From: Poseidonibacter lekithochrous
GTDB lineage: Bacteria; Campylobacterota; Campylobacteria; Campylobacterales; Arcobacteraceae
Direction: 5' to 3'
Assembly (NCBI RefSeq): GCF_018861145.1
Contig: NZ_JAHKQT010000007.1
Span: forward strand, 1-64,000
Length of the DNA stretch: 64,000 bases
Numbering within the stretch: the first letter of the stretch is position 1; the number at the start of each line of letters is the position of its first letter. Below are positions 8,374-18,115 of the stretch, in pieces. The notes under the pieces were generated by a model. That model searched no databases. It saw only the letters and a list, made by a program, of their open reading frames with translations, and was not told the DNA's origin. The position numbers and the translations under genes are program-made.

Positions 8374-8994
8374 TTAGTTAGTATTAAAAGCTCTGTCTCC
8401 AGCATCACCTAAACCTGGTCTAATATAATTATTCTCATCTAATCTTTCATCAATTTGAGCAATATAAATATCAACATCCAGATGTGCTTCTTGTACTTTA
8501 TTTACTCCATAAGGAGAACCTAAAACATTTAAACAAATAATTCTTTTTGGATTTTTTGTTTTTAAGTATTCTATTCCATCAATTAAAGAACCACCAGTTG
8601 CTACCATTGGATCTAATAATAAAACAGTTCTACCTTCTAAATTAGGAATATTTTCATAAAATAATTTACTTAATGAAGTCTCTTCATCTCTTTTCATAGC
8701 TAAGAATCCACTTTTTGCATAAGGTAATGTTTTTAAAATACCTGTAAGCATTGGTTCTCCTGCTCTTAAAATTGGAACAAGTACTAATTTTTGTACTTCG
8801 ATCATTTCTACATCCAATGGCCCTTGCCATGTATTAATATTTTGACTTACTGTTTCAAAATCTGCTAAGGCTTCTGATGCAATTATTCTTGATATTTCTT
8901 CAATTGTTAGCCTAAATTCATTTGATGTTGTTCTAACATCTCTTAATCTGTTTACAAGATGTTTAACAACAACATTTGTGCTTTCTTTATACAT
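8374..8994 (-). CDS. upp: Uracil phosphoribosyltransferase
   Basis: A 206-residue enzyme matching Upp length. It shows LVPILRAGEPMLTGIL, the PRPP-binding VLLLDPMVATGGSLIDGIEYL, and the C-terminal uracil-binding IRPGLGDAGDRAFNT. It converts uracil plus PRPP to UMP. It is transcribed divergently from the NCS2 permease at 9151, so uptake and trapping of uracil are encoded back to back across a roughly 155-bp intergenic region. Confidence 0.95.
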   Translation of the reverse strand: MYKESTNVVVKHLVNRLRDVRTTSNEFRLTIEEISRIIASEALADFETVSQNINTWQGPLDVEMIEVQKLVLVPILRAGEPMLTGILKTLPYAKSGFLAMKRDEETSLSKLFYENIPNLEGRTVLLLDPMVATGGSLIDGIEYLKTKNPKRIICLNVLGSPYGVNKVQEAHLDVDIYIAQIDERLDENNYIRPGLGDAGDRAFNTN

Positions 8995-9150
8995 AGTGAT
9001 TCCTAATTATTGGTTTATAAGTCTAAAAATTATTTTAAGTTCTAAACCTTATATATTACTAAAAAATTGCTTATAAATTGTATATTAATTAAATCTTAAT
9101 TAACTGATATTTAGATATCATTAAAAAATTTTTAAATTACAAGAGGTAAT

Positions 9151-10389
9151 ATGAAACCCACAGATTACAATTTTAGAGGAAAAGACTCTATTTTAGGACT
9201 ACAATTTTTATTTGTAGCTTTTGGTGCACTTGTGCTTGTTCCAATTTTGACAGGATTAGATCCTAGTGTTGCATTATTTACAGCAGGTCTTGGAACTTTA
9301 GTTTTTCAATTTGTAAATAGAGGTGCGATTCCTCCAATCTTTTTAGCTTCTTCATTCGCTTTTATTGCTCCTATTTCTTATGGTGTTCAAACTTGGGGAA
9401 TTGCTGCAACAATGTCTGGACTTGTAGCTGCTGGGTTATTATATGTAGTATTAAGTATGTTAATTAGACTAAAAGGTGATGGCTTTATTCATAAGTTATT
9501 ACCAGCAGTTGTAGTTGGTCCTGTTATTATGTCAATTGGTTTAATTCTTTCACCAGTTGCTGTTAATTTGGCAATGGGTAAAACAGGTGATGGTTCAATT
9601 GTTTTAGTACCTTTTGAATCTGCAATTGTAATTTCAATGATTGCTTTATTTGTTACTGTATTTTTCTCATTATTAGGAAAAGGAATGTTTAAATTAATTC
9701 CTATTTTAGCTGGAATTTTAATTGGATATATTGTTGCTTTAATGTATGGAATTGTTGACTTTACTGCCGTTTCAAAAGCTACTTGGTTTGCAATGCCGAA
9801 CTTTACAGCACCTGAGTTTAATTGGCAAGCAATTATCTTTATTTTACCAATTGCAATTGCTCCTGCAATTGAGCATATTGGTGATATGTTAGCAATTTCT
9901 AATGTTACAAAAGAAGATTACTTAAAGAAGCCAGGTTTAAAAAATACTTTATTAGGTGATGGTCTTGCTACTTCTGTTGCTGCACTATTTGGTGGTCCTC
10001 CTAATACTACTTATTCAGAAGTTACAGGTGCTGTTACTATTACAAAAGCATATAATCCTGCAATTATGACATGGGCAGCAATTTTTGCTATTGCATTAGC
10101 TTTTGTTGGAAAAATTGGTGGAGTTTTATCTACAATTCCTACACCTGTTATGGGCGGAATTATGTTGTTATTATTTGGAATTATTGCTACTTTAGGTATT
10201 TCTACACTTATTAAAGCGAAAACTGATTTTACTTGTCCTAGAAATATGATAATTGTTTCTATGATTTTAGTATTTTCAATAGGTGGTATGACATTTAATT
10301 TTGGTGGTGTACCATTTTCAGGAATTGGACTTGGTGCAATTGTTGGAATTTTATTAAATTTAGTGTTACCTCAAGCAACAAATAAATAG
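9151..10389 (+). CDS. uraA: Uracil/xanthine permease, NCS2 family
   Basis: A 412-residue permease of the UraA/UapA branch with about 14 helices. LLPAVVVGPVIMSIGL, the IAIAPAIEHIGDMLAISN helix with its substrate-binding Glu, and GGPPNTTYSEVTGAVTITK are typical of uracil transporters. Divergence from upp supports uracil as the main substrate. ATG at 9151 is preceded by AGAGGT. A strong hairpin terminator follows. Confidence 0.88.
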   Translation: MKPTDYNFRGKDSILGLQFLFVAFGALVLVPILTGLDPSVALFTAGLGTLVFQFVNRGAIPPIFLASSFAFIAPISYGVQTWGIAATMSGLVAAGLLYVVLSMLIRLKGDGFIHKLLPAVVVGPVIMSIGLILSPVAVNLAMGKTGDGSIVLVPFESAIVISMIALFVTVFFSLLGKGMFKLIPILAGILIGYIVALMYGIVDFTAVSKATWFAMPNFTAPEFNWQAIIFILPIAIAPAIEHIGDMLAISNVTKEDYLKKPGLKNTLLGDGLATSVAALFGGPPNTTYSEVTGAVTITKAYNPAIMTWAAIFAIALAFVGKIGGVLSTIPTPVMGGIMLLLFGIIATLGISTLIKAKTDFTCPRNMIIVSMILVFSIGGMTFNFGGVPFSGIGLGAIVGILLNLVLPQATNK

Positions 10390-10396
10390 TTTTATA

Positions 10397-10423
10397 ATTA
10401 GCTAGAAGAAAATTCTAGCTAAT
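10397..10423 (+). terminator. Rho-independent terminator after uraA
   Basis: Perfect 11-bp stem ATTAGCTAGAA (10397-10407) and TTCTAGCTAAT (10413-10423), followed by TCTTTTTC. Confidence 0.8.
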
Positions 10424-10450
10424 TTCTTTTTCTTCTTTACAAACTTTCTT

Positions 10451-10459
10451 TGCTATAAT
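10451..10459 (+). promoter_or_regulatory. Extended -10 promoter (TGCTATAAT) for the sensor kinase
   Basis: TG-n-TATAAT lies 29 bases upstream of the ATG at 10488, directly after the uraA terminator. Confidence 0.55.
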
Positions 10460-10487
10460 ATTTATAAATATATAAAGCGATTTAAAA

Positions 10488-13139
10488 ATGAATAAACTAA
10501 CAATAAAAGTTAAATTAATTTTATTATTTACAATTATTAAAATAGTACCTTTGATAATCATTATGTATATTTCATACAAAGGTATAAAAAACTTAAATGA
10601 ATATATGAATGATAGTACCACTTATTTATACAACCAAAGTAAAGAAATTATTTTAAATACGGCAAATAAATCAATAGATGATAGTATTAAGAATTTGAAT
10701 AAAAAATCTCAACTTTCACTTGAACGATTAAGTATTGAAACTGCAAATAAAATATCAGAGTTTTTAAAACAAAGAGATGAAGATATTTTATTCTTATCAC
10801 AAATACAACTTAATGATAAAATATTAGAAGAATTTTTTTATAACAAAAAAAAAGAGATTGTAGTCCATGATGATTATATCTATGATGAAAATAATAAAAA
10901 ATGGATTTCTTCAAAACTTGATAAGAAGAATACAAATAAATACAAACCCAAAATACATGAAGATAATAAAAGAGAATTTAGCTACATAACTCCTTTAGAT
11001 ATTAAAACAAAATCTGTTCCTATTTATAAAGAGATATCTTTTTTTAATCTTGAGGGAAAAGAAGAAAATAAAGTTTCACTCATAAATGAAGAAAAATTAG
11101 ATATATCAATAAAAAGTAATACATATATTAACTCTGAATCATATTTTGATGAAATAAAGCTTTTAAAAAAAGGTGAAATTTATGTATCAGATGTAATTGG
11201 TGAATATGTAGGAAGTAAAATAATTGGTACCTTTACACAAGAAAAAGCAAAAAAAATGAATATTCCTTTTATTGCTGAAAATTCTGCTTATGCTGGATTA
11301 GAAAATCCAAATGGAAAAAGATTTGAAGGTATAGTTAGATTTATTACTCCCGTTTTTAAAAATAAAATTAAAATTGGGTTTTTATCATTGGCACTAAACC
11401 ATAGACATATAATGGAATTTACTGATAATTTAGATCCTATTGGAGTTTATCCTAAGTTAAAAATCTCTGACCCATCCAAAGGTGATTATGCTTTTATATG
11501 GGATTATAAAGGAAGAAATATTTCACATCCTAGAGATTATTTTATTGTAGGATTTGATAAAAAAACAGGAAAAAGAGTTCCTGTTTGGGTTAGTGAAGAT
11601 ACAAATAAAGAGTTTTTATCATCTGGTAAAAAAAGTTTAAATGAGTTTTTAAAAACTTATCCAACTTTTAAAGATCAAACATTAAAACAAAAAGCTAATT
11701 TATCTCAACTTGCTAAAGGTGAGATACCTTTAGATTGTAGATATTTAAATTTTGCACCACAATGTAATGGCTGGATGGAGTTAACAGAAGATGGAGGACA
11801 TGGTTCTTTTATAATATATTGGAGTGGAGTTTTAAAACTTGTTACAGCAGCACCTATAAAATACAATACAGGGAAATATAAAAATTCAAAAAGAGGTTTT
11901 GGTTTTGTTACAATTGGTGCAACAATGGACCAATTCCATGCTGCTGCAAATAAAACAAAAAATAATATTGAAGATATATTAAAAGAGCAAAGTGATATTG
12001 TAAAAGATATTGTTGATGATAATAGATTTGAAATTAATTCTTATATTAATAGTATGCTTAAGGATTTAACTTTTGTTAGTTTACTTATGATTATTATTGT
12101 AATAATAATTGCATTATGGATGTCTTCATATATATCATCTAAAATTGAAAAACTTCTTCTTGGTACAAAGATGTTTGCTAATAATAAACTTGAATATAGA
12201 ATTAAAGTTGATGCAGATGATGAAATTGGAAACCTAGAAAAATCTTTCAATGATATGGCCTCAAAGATTGACATCTTGGTAAAAGAAAAAAACGAATTAA
12301 ATGAACATTTAGAAGAAAGTGTAAATAAAAAAACAAAAGAATTAATTGAAATTAACGAAGATTTAGAAGATAGAATAAAGAAAGTTGTTTTAAAGAATAG
12401 ACAAAAGGATGCTCAATTAATTCAAAATAATAAAATGGCATCTATTGGTGAGATGATTTCAATGATTATTCATCAATGGAAGCAACCTTTAAATGCGATT
12501 AGTATGATTAACTCTTCGCAAGAATTAAGAGTATTATTAGGAACTAATAGTGATGAAGAGCTAAAAAAAGATAATGAATCAATAAAAAAACAAGTTGAGT
12601 TAATGTCTTCAACAATGGAAGACTTTAGAAATTTCTTTAAAAATAAAAATAAAAGTGAATATAAAGTATCGTCAATGATTAGAAAGTCTTTAACCTTAAT
12701 TCAAAAGATTTATAACTATCAGGGAATATTTATAAATTATAAAGTAGAAGAAGGATTTGAAGAGGCAAAAACTTCAGGATATGAAAATGAAACTATTCAG
12801 GTTATGATTAATCTTTTAAATAATTCAAGAGATGCAATACTTATAAATAAAAGTGAAATAAAAACTATTGATGTAAATTGTAGCATTGAAAATGAGGATT
12901 TAGTTATAAGTATTCAAGATTATGCTGGTGGAATTGATGAAGAGATAAAAAATAATATTTTTGATGCATATTTTACTACAAAAGGCAATGAAGAGGGAAC
13001 TGGATTAGGATTATATATGGTTAAAACAATTCTTGAAAAAGTAGATGCTACAATTACCTTGGAAAATAAAGATATGAAAGTTGATAATATTTTATATAAA
13101 GGTGTAAACTTTATAATCAAATTACCTATTCTCCACTGA
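10488..13139 (+). CDS. Transmembrane sensor histidine kinase with large periplasmic Cache-type sensor
   Basis: An 883-residue kinase. TM1 is at about residues 8-28, followed by a roughly 500-residue extracytoplasmic region that looks like a double-Cache ligand sensor, and TM2 at about 527-550. A HAMP segment and a glutamate/lysine-rich coiled coil follow. The dimerisation H-box is MIIHQWKQPLNAI with His662, the HQWRQPL type common in Campylobacterota. The ATPase domain has the N-box (NLLNNSRDAI) and G-box GTGLGLYM near residue 837. No receiver domain and no adjacent response regulator is present, so it is an orphan kinase with unknown ligand and partner. Confidence 0.88.
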   Translation: MNKLTIKVKLILLFTIIKIVPLIIIMYISYKGIKNLNEYMNDSTTYLYNQSKEIILNTANKSIDDSIKNLNKKSQLSLERLSIETANKISEFLKQRDEDILFLSQIQLNDKILEEFFYNKKKEIVVHDDYIYDENNKKWISSKLDKKNTNKYKPKIHEDNKREFSYITPLDIKTKSVPIYKEISFFNLEGKEENKVSLINEEKLDISIKSNTYINSESYFDEIKLLKKGEIYVSDVIGEYVGSKIIGTFTQEKAKKMNIPFIAENSAYAGLENPNGKRFEGIVRFITPVFKNKIKIGFLSLALNHRHIMEFTDNLDPIGVYPKLKISDPSKGDYAFIWDYKGRNISHPRDYFIVGFDKKTGKRVPVWVSEDTNKEFLSSGKKSLNEFLKTYPTFKDQTLKQKANLSQLAKGEIPLDCRYLNFAPQCNGWMELTEDGGHGSFIIYWSGVLKLVTAAPIKYNTGKYKNSKRGFGFVTIGATMDQFHAAANKTKNNIEDILKEQSDIVKDIVDDNRFEINSYINSMLKDLTFVSLLMIIIVIIIALWMSSYISSKIEKLLLGTKMFANNKLEYRIKVDADDEIGNLEKSFNDMASKIDILVKEKNELNEHLEESVNKKTKELIEINEDLEDRIKKVVLKNRQKDAQLIQNNKMASIGEMISMIIHQWKQPLNAISMINSSQELRVLLGTNSDEELKKDNESIKKQVELMSSTMEDFRNFFKNKNKSEYKVSSMIRKSLTLIQKIYNYQGIFINYKVEEGFEEAKTSGYENETIQVMINLLNNSRDAILINKSEIKTIDVNCSIENEDLVISIQDYAGGIDEEIKNNIFDAYFTTKGNEEGTGLGLYMVKTILEKVDATITLENKDMKVDNILYKGVNFIIKLPILH

Positions 13140-13225
13140 TCTTAATCTAATATTTTTACTTTAGATATAAAATTATTTATATTACATAATATTAATAAAA
13201 ATTAAATTACTATTAAGATTAAATA

Positions 13226-13247
13226 TATAATAATGATAATCTATATC
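13226..13247 (+). promoter_or_regulatory. Fur box overlapping the fumC -10 element
   Basis: Bases 13229-13247 match the 19-bp Fur consensus GATAATGATAATCATTATC at 16 of 19 positions. They overlap a TATAAT at 13226-13231 and lie 16 bases before the fumC start codon, an ideal place for iron-dependent repression. Confidence 0.65.
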
Positions 13248-13263
13248 AATAAAGAGGAAGAAA

Positions 13264-14661
13264 ATGAATTATAGAATTGAAAAAGATACAATGGGCGAAA
13301 TAAAAGTTTCTAATAATAAATATTGGCAAGCACAAACTCAAAGAAGCTTAGAAAATTTTCCAATTGGTGAAGAAAAGATGTCAAAGGAAATAATAGAAGG
13401 CTTTGCGTATTTAAAAAAAGCTTGTGCAATAGTAAATAATAAGTTAAATAAACTCTCTAGTGAAAAAACAGATGCTATTTGTTTAGCTTGTGATGAGGTG
13501 ATAAAAGGGAGTTTAGATGATAACTTTCCTTTAGCTGTATGGCAAACAGGCTCAGGAACTCAAACAAATATGAATGTAAATGAAGTAATTGCATCAAGAG
13601 CTATAGAATTTTTAGGTAAAGATTTTAGAAAAGATAAATTAATTCATCCAAATGATGATGTAAATAAAGCTCAAAGCTCAAATGACACTTATCCTACAGC
13701 TATGAGAATAGCATTTGTTCTAGATATTCAAAGAAGATTAATTCCAGCGATAAATACTTTAAAAACTACTTTTGAGAAAAAAGAAAAAGAGTTTGAAAAA
13801 ATAGTAAAAATAGGAAGAACTCATCTTCAAGATGCAACACCTTTAACATTAGGACAAGAAATATCAGCTTATGTTGAAATGTTAAATAAAGCTTTGATAC
13901 AAATAAATGATGTTATGAAATATATTGTTGAATTAGCAATTGGAGGAACAGCTGTAGGGACTGGATTGAATTCACATCCAGATTTTTCACCTATGGTTTG
14001 TGATGTTTTAAATAAACTTACTAAAACACAATACGAGTTCAAATCTCATCCGAATAAATTTCATGCTTTAACTGCTCATGATGGAGAAGTTGTTTTGAGT
14101 GGAGTATTAAATGCACTTGCTTCAAATCTTATGAAAATTGCAAATGATATTAGATGGCTTTCAAGTGGTCCTAGATGTGGAATTGCTGAAATTAACATTC
14201 CCGAAAATGAACCTGGAAGTTCAATCATGCCTGGAAAAGTAAATCCTACTCAAAGCGAAGCTATGACTATGGTAGCTGTTCAAGTTATGGGAAATCATAC
14301 AACAATAAGTATTGCAGCATCACAAGGAAATTTTGAACTAAATGTATTTAAACCTGTAATTGCTTTAAATATTTTACAATCAATTAGACTCTTAAGTGAT
14401 ACGATGCTTGCTTTTAATAATAATTGTGCGATTGGAATTGAAGCAAACTTAGTAAATATAAATAAATATCTAAATGATTCTTTGATGCTAGTTACTGCAC
14501 TAAATCCATATATTGGGTATGAAAAAGCAGCACTTATTGCAAAAACTGCACATAAGAATGGAACAACACTAAAAGAAGAGACTATAAACCTAGGTATTTT
14601 GACAAAAGAAGAATTTGAATCTTATGTTAAACCAGAAGATATGATAGCAGCAAAAGCATAA
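13264..14661 (+). CDS. fumC: Fumarate hydratase class II (iron-independent)
   Basis: A 465-residue fumarase C, the usual length. It shows [16 protein letters not shown], the substrate-binding [26 protein letters not shown] with the catalytic-site His, and the superfamily signature [15 protein letters not shown] around residue 318. It interconverts fumarate and malate in the TCA cycle without an Fe-S cluster. AAGAGGAAGAAA precedes the ATG. A near-consensus Fur box covers the promoter, consistent with use of this enzyme when iron is scarce. A small acidic protein gene follows after 28 bases, and a TonB-dependent receptor with its own Fur box lies beyond that. Confidence 0.95.
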   Translation: MNYRIEKDTMGEIKVSNNKYWQAQTQRSLENFPIGEEKMSKEIIEGFAYLKKACAIVNNKLNKLSSEKTDAICLACDEVIKGSLDDNFPLAVWQTGSGTQTNMNVNEVIASRAIEFLGKDFRKDKLIHPNDDVNKAQSSNDTYPTAMRIAFVLDIQRRLIPAINTLKTTFEKKEKEFEKIVKIGRTHLQDATPLTLGQEISAYVEMLNKALIQINDVMKYIVELAIGGTAVGTGLNSHPDFSPMVCDVLNKLTKTQYEFKSHPNKFHALTAHDGEVVLSGVLNALASNLMKIANDIRWLSSGPRCGIAEINIPENEPGSSIMPGKVNPTQSEAMTMVAVQVMGNHTTISIAASQGNFELNVFKPVIALNILQSIRLLSDTMLAFNNNCAIGIEANLVNINKYLNDSLMLVTALNPYIGYEKAALIAKTAHKNGTTLKEETINLGILTKEEFESYVKPEDMIAAKA

Positions 14662-14689
14662 TTAATTTTAAAATAAGGATTTAGTTTAT

Positions 14690-14932
14690 ATGAAAGAGTT
14701 TGAAAAATACTTTTTGATTGGAAACTTTGAAGAAGGTTGGGGTATGGAATCTGCTGATTGTGAAGAACAACTATTTGAATATTGCCTTGAAGTTTTATTT
14801 ATTCCAGATAATAAGATTGAGGAGTTAAATATGATTGGTAATGAACTTGAGGTGATTTTAAAAGATTTAGAAATAGAAGATGTGAATGATGATTGGTATG
14901 TAAATCTTCTTAAAAGCTCAAAATATAATTAA
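14690..14932 (+). CDS. Small acidic protein of unknown function
   Basis: An 80-residue, strongly acidic protein with two cysteines (residues 25 and 32) and a hydrophobic ELEVILKDLEI helix. There is no signal peptide or membrane segment. It begins 28 bases after fumC with AAGGA upstream and no terminator between them, so it probably belongs to the same Fur-controlled transcript. In Pseudomonas aeruginosa fumC sits in a Fur-regulated operon with small genes of unclear role, but I cannot show that this is a homologue of any of them. Confidence 0.65.
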   Translation: MKEFEKYFLIGNFEEGWGMESADCEEQLFEYCLEVLFIPDNKIEELNMIGNELEVILKDLEIEDVNDDWYVNLLKSSKYN

Positions 14933-14973
14933 AAATATGAAGAAGAATCTAGTGATATGATTCTTCATATTTT
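14933..14973 (+). terminator. Hairpin terminator after the fumC operon
   Basis: AATATGAAG(AAG)AATC pairs with GATTCTTCATATT, one side carrying a 3-base bulge, followed by a T-rich run. It ends immediately before the Fur box at 14982. Confidence 0.6.
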
Positions 14974-14981
14974 CTCTAGAT

Positions 14982-15000
14982 AGTAATGATAACAATTATC
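14982..15000 (+). promoter_or_regulatory. Fur box upstream of the TonB-dependent receptor
   Basis: Matches the 19-bp Fur consensus at 15 of 19 positions, with intact TAATGATAA and ATTATC arms. It is 171 bases before the receptor start, so the transcript would have a leader of roughly 150 bases, or a second promoter lies closer to the gene. Confidence 0.6.
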
Positions 15001-15170
15001 AGTTTTATCAAGATTTAAGATTTCCTTGGTTAATATCCCATTTACGTTTTGTTAATAATTAGTTAAATATAAATTATAAAAACGAATAAATTGATAAAAA
15101 ATAAAATAGCCAGCCAAAATGTAGTGTTCTCCTAAATTAATAGTCAGCTAAATATTTTACAAGGAATAAA

Positions 15171-17342
15171 ATGAAATTAAAAATTGCAAGTTCAGTAGCA
15201 ATATTACTACTGGCTCAAAATTCATTAACTGCGAATGAGACTACTTCTTTAGAAGATATTACAGTGAGCACTGCTTCTGGATATGAACAAAAACTAGCAG
15301 ACGCGCCTGCTAGTATTTCTGTTGTATCAAAAGCTGATTTACAAAAAAAACCATATACAAATTTACTTGATGCTGTAAGAGATATTGAAGGTGTTGATAT
15401 TGGTGAAACTAGAGATAAGTCAGGGCAAGGTGGTATTAGTATAAGAGGAATGGGTTCTGATTATACACTTATTATGGTTGATGGGAAAAAGCAAAATAAT
15501 AATGGTGATATTTACCCAAATAGTTTTGGTGGATTTCAAAGTGCAAACTTACCACCACTTGAAATGATTGAAAGAATTGAAATAATCAGAGGCCCAATGT
15601 CTACACTTTATGGTGCAGATGCTATGGGTGGAGTTGTAAATATTATTACAAAAAAAATATCTAAAAAATGGACAGGTTCCTTTACTCATAGTAAAACATT
15701 ACAAAGTCAAAGTGAATTTGGAAATGATTCTACAAGTGATATTTCTTTAATGGGACCACTTATCGAAGATAAATTAGGCTTAAGTTTAAGAGGAAGTTAT
15801 TACGATAAAGAGGAGTCAAATCCTGTAGATGAAGATAGTGGTTTTGGTGGTGCTGGGCAAACTATGGATAACCAAAACTGGTCTTTTGGTACAGGATTGA
15901 CATTTACTCCTAATGATAATCATACTATTAGAGTTGACTATGATATTTCAAAACAAAAATATGATAATAGCGAAGGTCAAGTAGGAACAATTGATTCATA
16001 TGATACTATTTTTGATTCTCAAAGAGTTGGATATGCCCAAACTCAAAGAATGGAAAGAGAACAGTTCTCTATTGCTTATGAAGCAGATTGGGATTTAGGA
16101 AAAAGTACTATAGGGGCTCATCATATTACTTCTAACAATTTTGGAAGAAGTTTACCTTTAAATGCATCTCAAAGAAAATTTATTGCAGATAATACAAATG
16201 GAAATGGTGAAAACTGGGCAAGTGTAGATGAAGCACTATTAAATTCAGAATTTGCTGCTTTAATGCCAAGATCTACAAGAACATTAAAATCTCAAAATAC
16301 TACGTATGATGCAAAATTTGAAATGCCAATAGAAGATCATTTTGTAGTTGTTGGTGCTCAATATGTTCAAGGTGAGGTTGAAGATGGTGTATTTGGAATG
16401 ACAGCTGATAGTACAACAGAATCTGGAATAACAAGTGATTATAATCAATGGGCATTATTTGCAGAAGATACTTGGATGATTACTGATAAATTTACCTTTA
16501 CTACTGGTCTTAGATACGATAATCATGATTCGTTTGGAGGTAATATTAGTCCAAGAGCTTATGCAATCTATGATTTAAATGATAGTTGGACATTTAAAGG
16601 TGGAATTTCAACAGGTTATAAAACACCTAAAACAACTGATTTATATGATGGAGTTACAGGTTTTGGTGGGCAAGGTACTAGACCATGGTTTGGAAATCCT
16701 GATTTAAAACCAGAAAAGAGTTTAAGTAAAGAAATTGCTGCATATTATTCTCATGAAGATGGACATAATTTTAATATAACATTATTTCAAAATGATTTTA
16801 AAGATAAAATTGAAAGAAGTACTACAAATGTAGATGTTCCTGCTGAATGGGATGGATTTGGTGTAATAGCTGGTCAAAATCAAAATATTGGTGATGCAAC
16901 AATTGAAGGTATTGAAATTGCAGGTAAATATAATATTACTAATGCACTTGCAATTAAAGCAAACTATACTTATACAGATTCAAAACGAGATGATACTGGT
17001 GAGCCTTTAGGTTCTAGTGCAGAGCATTTATATAATGTAACTCTTGCATGGGAAGTTAATCCTAAGTTAAATACATTTATTAAAATGTCTGGAGAAAAAG
17101 GTAGATGGAGAGGATCAGATGATGATGAATCTATAAAATATTATGAAGATTTCCAAATGTTTAATTTAGGTGGTTCTTATAAATTATCTAATAATGTAAC
17201 ATTTAATGGTGCTATTAATAATTTACTTGATAAAGATTTTACAGGGACTTCATATTCAGATTATGAAGGAGAGAATATTGATGATTATAACTTAGCTCAA
17301 AAAAGAAGAGAATTCTGGTTAAGTATGAATGTTACATTCTAA
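15171..17342 (+). CDS. TonB-dependent outer-membrane siderophore receptor
   Basis: A 723-residue receptor. Residues 1-21 are a signal peptide. SLEDITVSTASGYEQ is a TonB-box region, followed by the plug domain (ISVVSKADLQKKPYTNLLDA, IRGMGSDYTLIMVDG, IEIIRGPMSTLYGADAMGG). The rest is a 22-strand barrel ending in the aromatic C-terminus WLSMNVTF used for BAM insertion. The plug motifs resemble FepA/CirA/IrgA-type catecholate receptors. A Fur box lies upstream and a strong terminator follows. It is a single-gene unit and no inner-membrane transporter is adjacent. The ligand is not determined. Confidence 0.9.
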   Translation: MKLKIASSVAILLLAQNSLTANETTSLEDITVSTASGYEQKLADAPASISVVSKADLQKKPYTNLLDAVRDIEGVDIGETRDKSGQGGISIRGMGSDYTLIMVDGKKQNNNGDIYPNSFGGFQSANLPPLEMIERIEIIRGPMSTLYGADAMGGVVNIITKKISKKWTGSFTHSKTLQSQSEFGNDSTSDISLMGPLIEDKLGLSLRGSYYDKEESNPVDEDSGFGGAGQTMDNQNWSFGTGLTFTPNDNHTIRVDYDISKQKYDNSEGQVGTIDSYDTIFDSQRVGYAQTQRMEREQFSIAYEADWDLGKSTIGAHHITSNNFGRSLPLNASQRKFIADNTNGNGENWASVDEALLNSEFAALMPRSTRTLKSQNTTYDAKFEMPIEDHFVVVGAQYVQGEVEDGVFGMTADSTTESGITSDYNQWALFAEDTWMITDKFTFTTGLRYDNHDSFGGNISPRAYAIYDLNDSWTFKGGISTGYKTPKTTDLYDGVTGFGGQGTRPWFGNPDLKPEKSLSKEIAAYYSHEDGHNFNITLFQNDFKDKIERSTTNVDVPAEWDGFGVIAGQNQNIGDATIEGIEIAGKYNITNALAIKANYTYTDSKRDDTGEPLGSSAEHLYNVTLAWEVNPKLNTFIKMSGEKGRWRGSDDDESIKYYEDFQMFNLGGSYKLSNNVTFNGAINNLLDKDFTGTSYSDYEGENIDDYNLAQKRREFWLSMNVTF

Positions 17343-17364
17343 AATAATTAAGATTTAAATATAC

Positions 17365-17402
17365 AAAAAGCCACTTAAGTTAAATTAACTAAGTGGCTTT
17401 TT
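17365..17402 (+). terminator. Strong rho-independent terminator after the receptor
   Basis: Stem AAAAAGCCACTTA pairs with TAAGTGGCTTTTT, and the inner arms GTTAA/TTAAC extend it with a one-base bulge. Confidence 0.85.
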
Positions 17403-17490
17403 ATTAGCTTCCTTTTATTTTTTCATGATGTTTTGCATATATTAACCAATTATCTAGTAAAATTTATAAATAAATTAAAAAAGGAAAAAA

Positions 17491-17994
17491 ATGGCTAAAA
17501 GTAAAGAACATCAATTTGATATTTCAGCAAAACTAGATATGCAAGAGATGAAAAATGCAGTAGTTCAAGCTCAAAAAGAGATAGATAATAGATATGATTT
17601 TAAAGGTATTGATAAAGACATAGATTTAAATCAAGGTGCAAAAACTTTAATCTTAACTAGTGCAAGTGACAATAAAATTGATGCAATGAAAGATGTACTT
17701 ATTTCTAAAATGAATAAAAGAGAAATTTCTATTAACTCTTTAGAAGAAACTAAATCTGAAGATTCAAGTGGTGGAAATAGAAAATTTACTTATAAAATTA
17801 TTGATAGTATTGAAAAAGATGAAGCTAAGATTATTCAAACTGAGATCAAAAGTTTAAAATTAAAAGTAAGTGCTGTTAATCAAGGTGATGAGATTAGAGT
17901 AAGTGGAAAGAATATAGATGACTTACAAACAATTATGACACATCTTAAATCATTAGATTTAAAAGCTCCATTAGTATTTGATAACTTTAGATAA
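17491..17994 (+). CDS. YajQ-family nucleotide (c-di-GMP)-binding protein
   Basis: A 167-residue protein with the two-domain ferredoxin-like YajQ fold. EHQFDISAKLDMQEMKNAV at the N-terminus, the IDNRYDFKGIDKDI segment and the C-terminal TIMTHLKSLDLKAPLVFDNFR are family hallmarks. Relatives bind c-di-GMP and act on transcription in Xanthomonas; the role in Campylobacterota is not settled. It is a stand-alone gene with AAAGGAAAAAA before the ATG and a hairpin after it. Confidence 0.9.
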   Translation: MAKSKEHQFDISAKLDMQEMKNAVVQAQKEIDNRYDFKGIDKDIDLNQGAKTLILTSASDNKIDAMKDVLISKMNKREISINSLEETKSEDSSGGNRKFTYKIIDSIEKDEAKIIQTEIKSLKLKVSAVNQGDEIRVSGKNIDDLQTIMTHLKSLDLKAPLVFDNFR

Positions 17995-18011
17995 TACTTT
18001 TAAATATACTT

Positions 18012-18045
18012 AAAAATATACTTCAATTTTTTGAGGTATATTTTT
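18012..18045 (+). terminator. Hairpin terminator after the YajQ gene
   Basis: A 15-bp stem AAAAATATACTTCAA / TTGAGGTATATTTTT with one G-T pair and a TTTT loop. Confidence 0.75.
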
Positions 18046-18115
18046 CTATTAATTCTATACACACTTCATAAACAAAATTATAATATAATCTTTTTATTAT
18101 AAATAGGAATGTATT

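Noticed and set aside
10415-10621. A 68-codon leftward frame over the uraA terminator and kinase start.
   Set aside because: It covers the terminator, the kinase promoter and the start of the kinase gene and has no ribosome-binding site.
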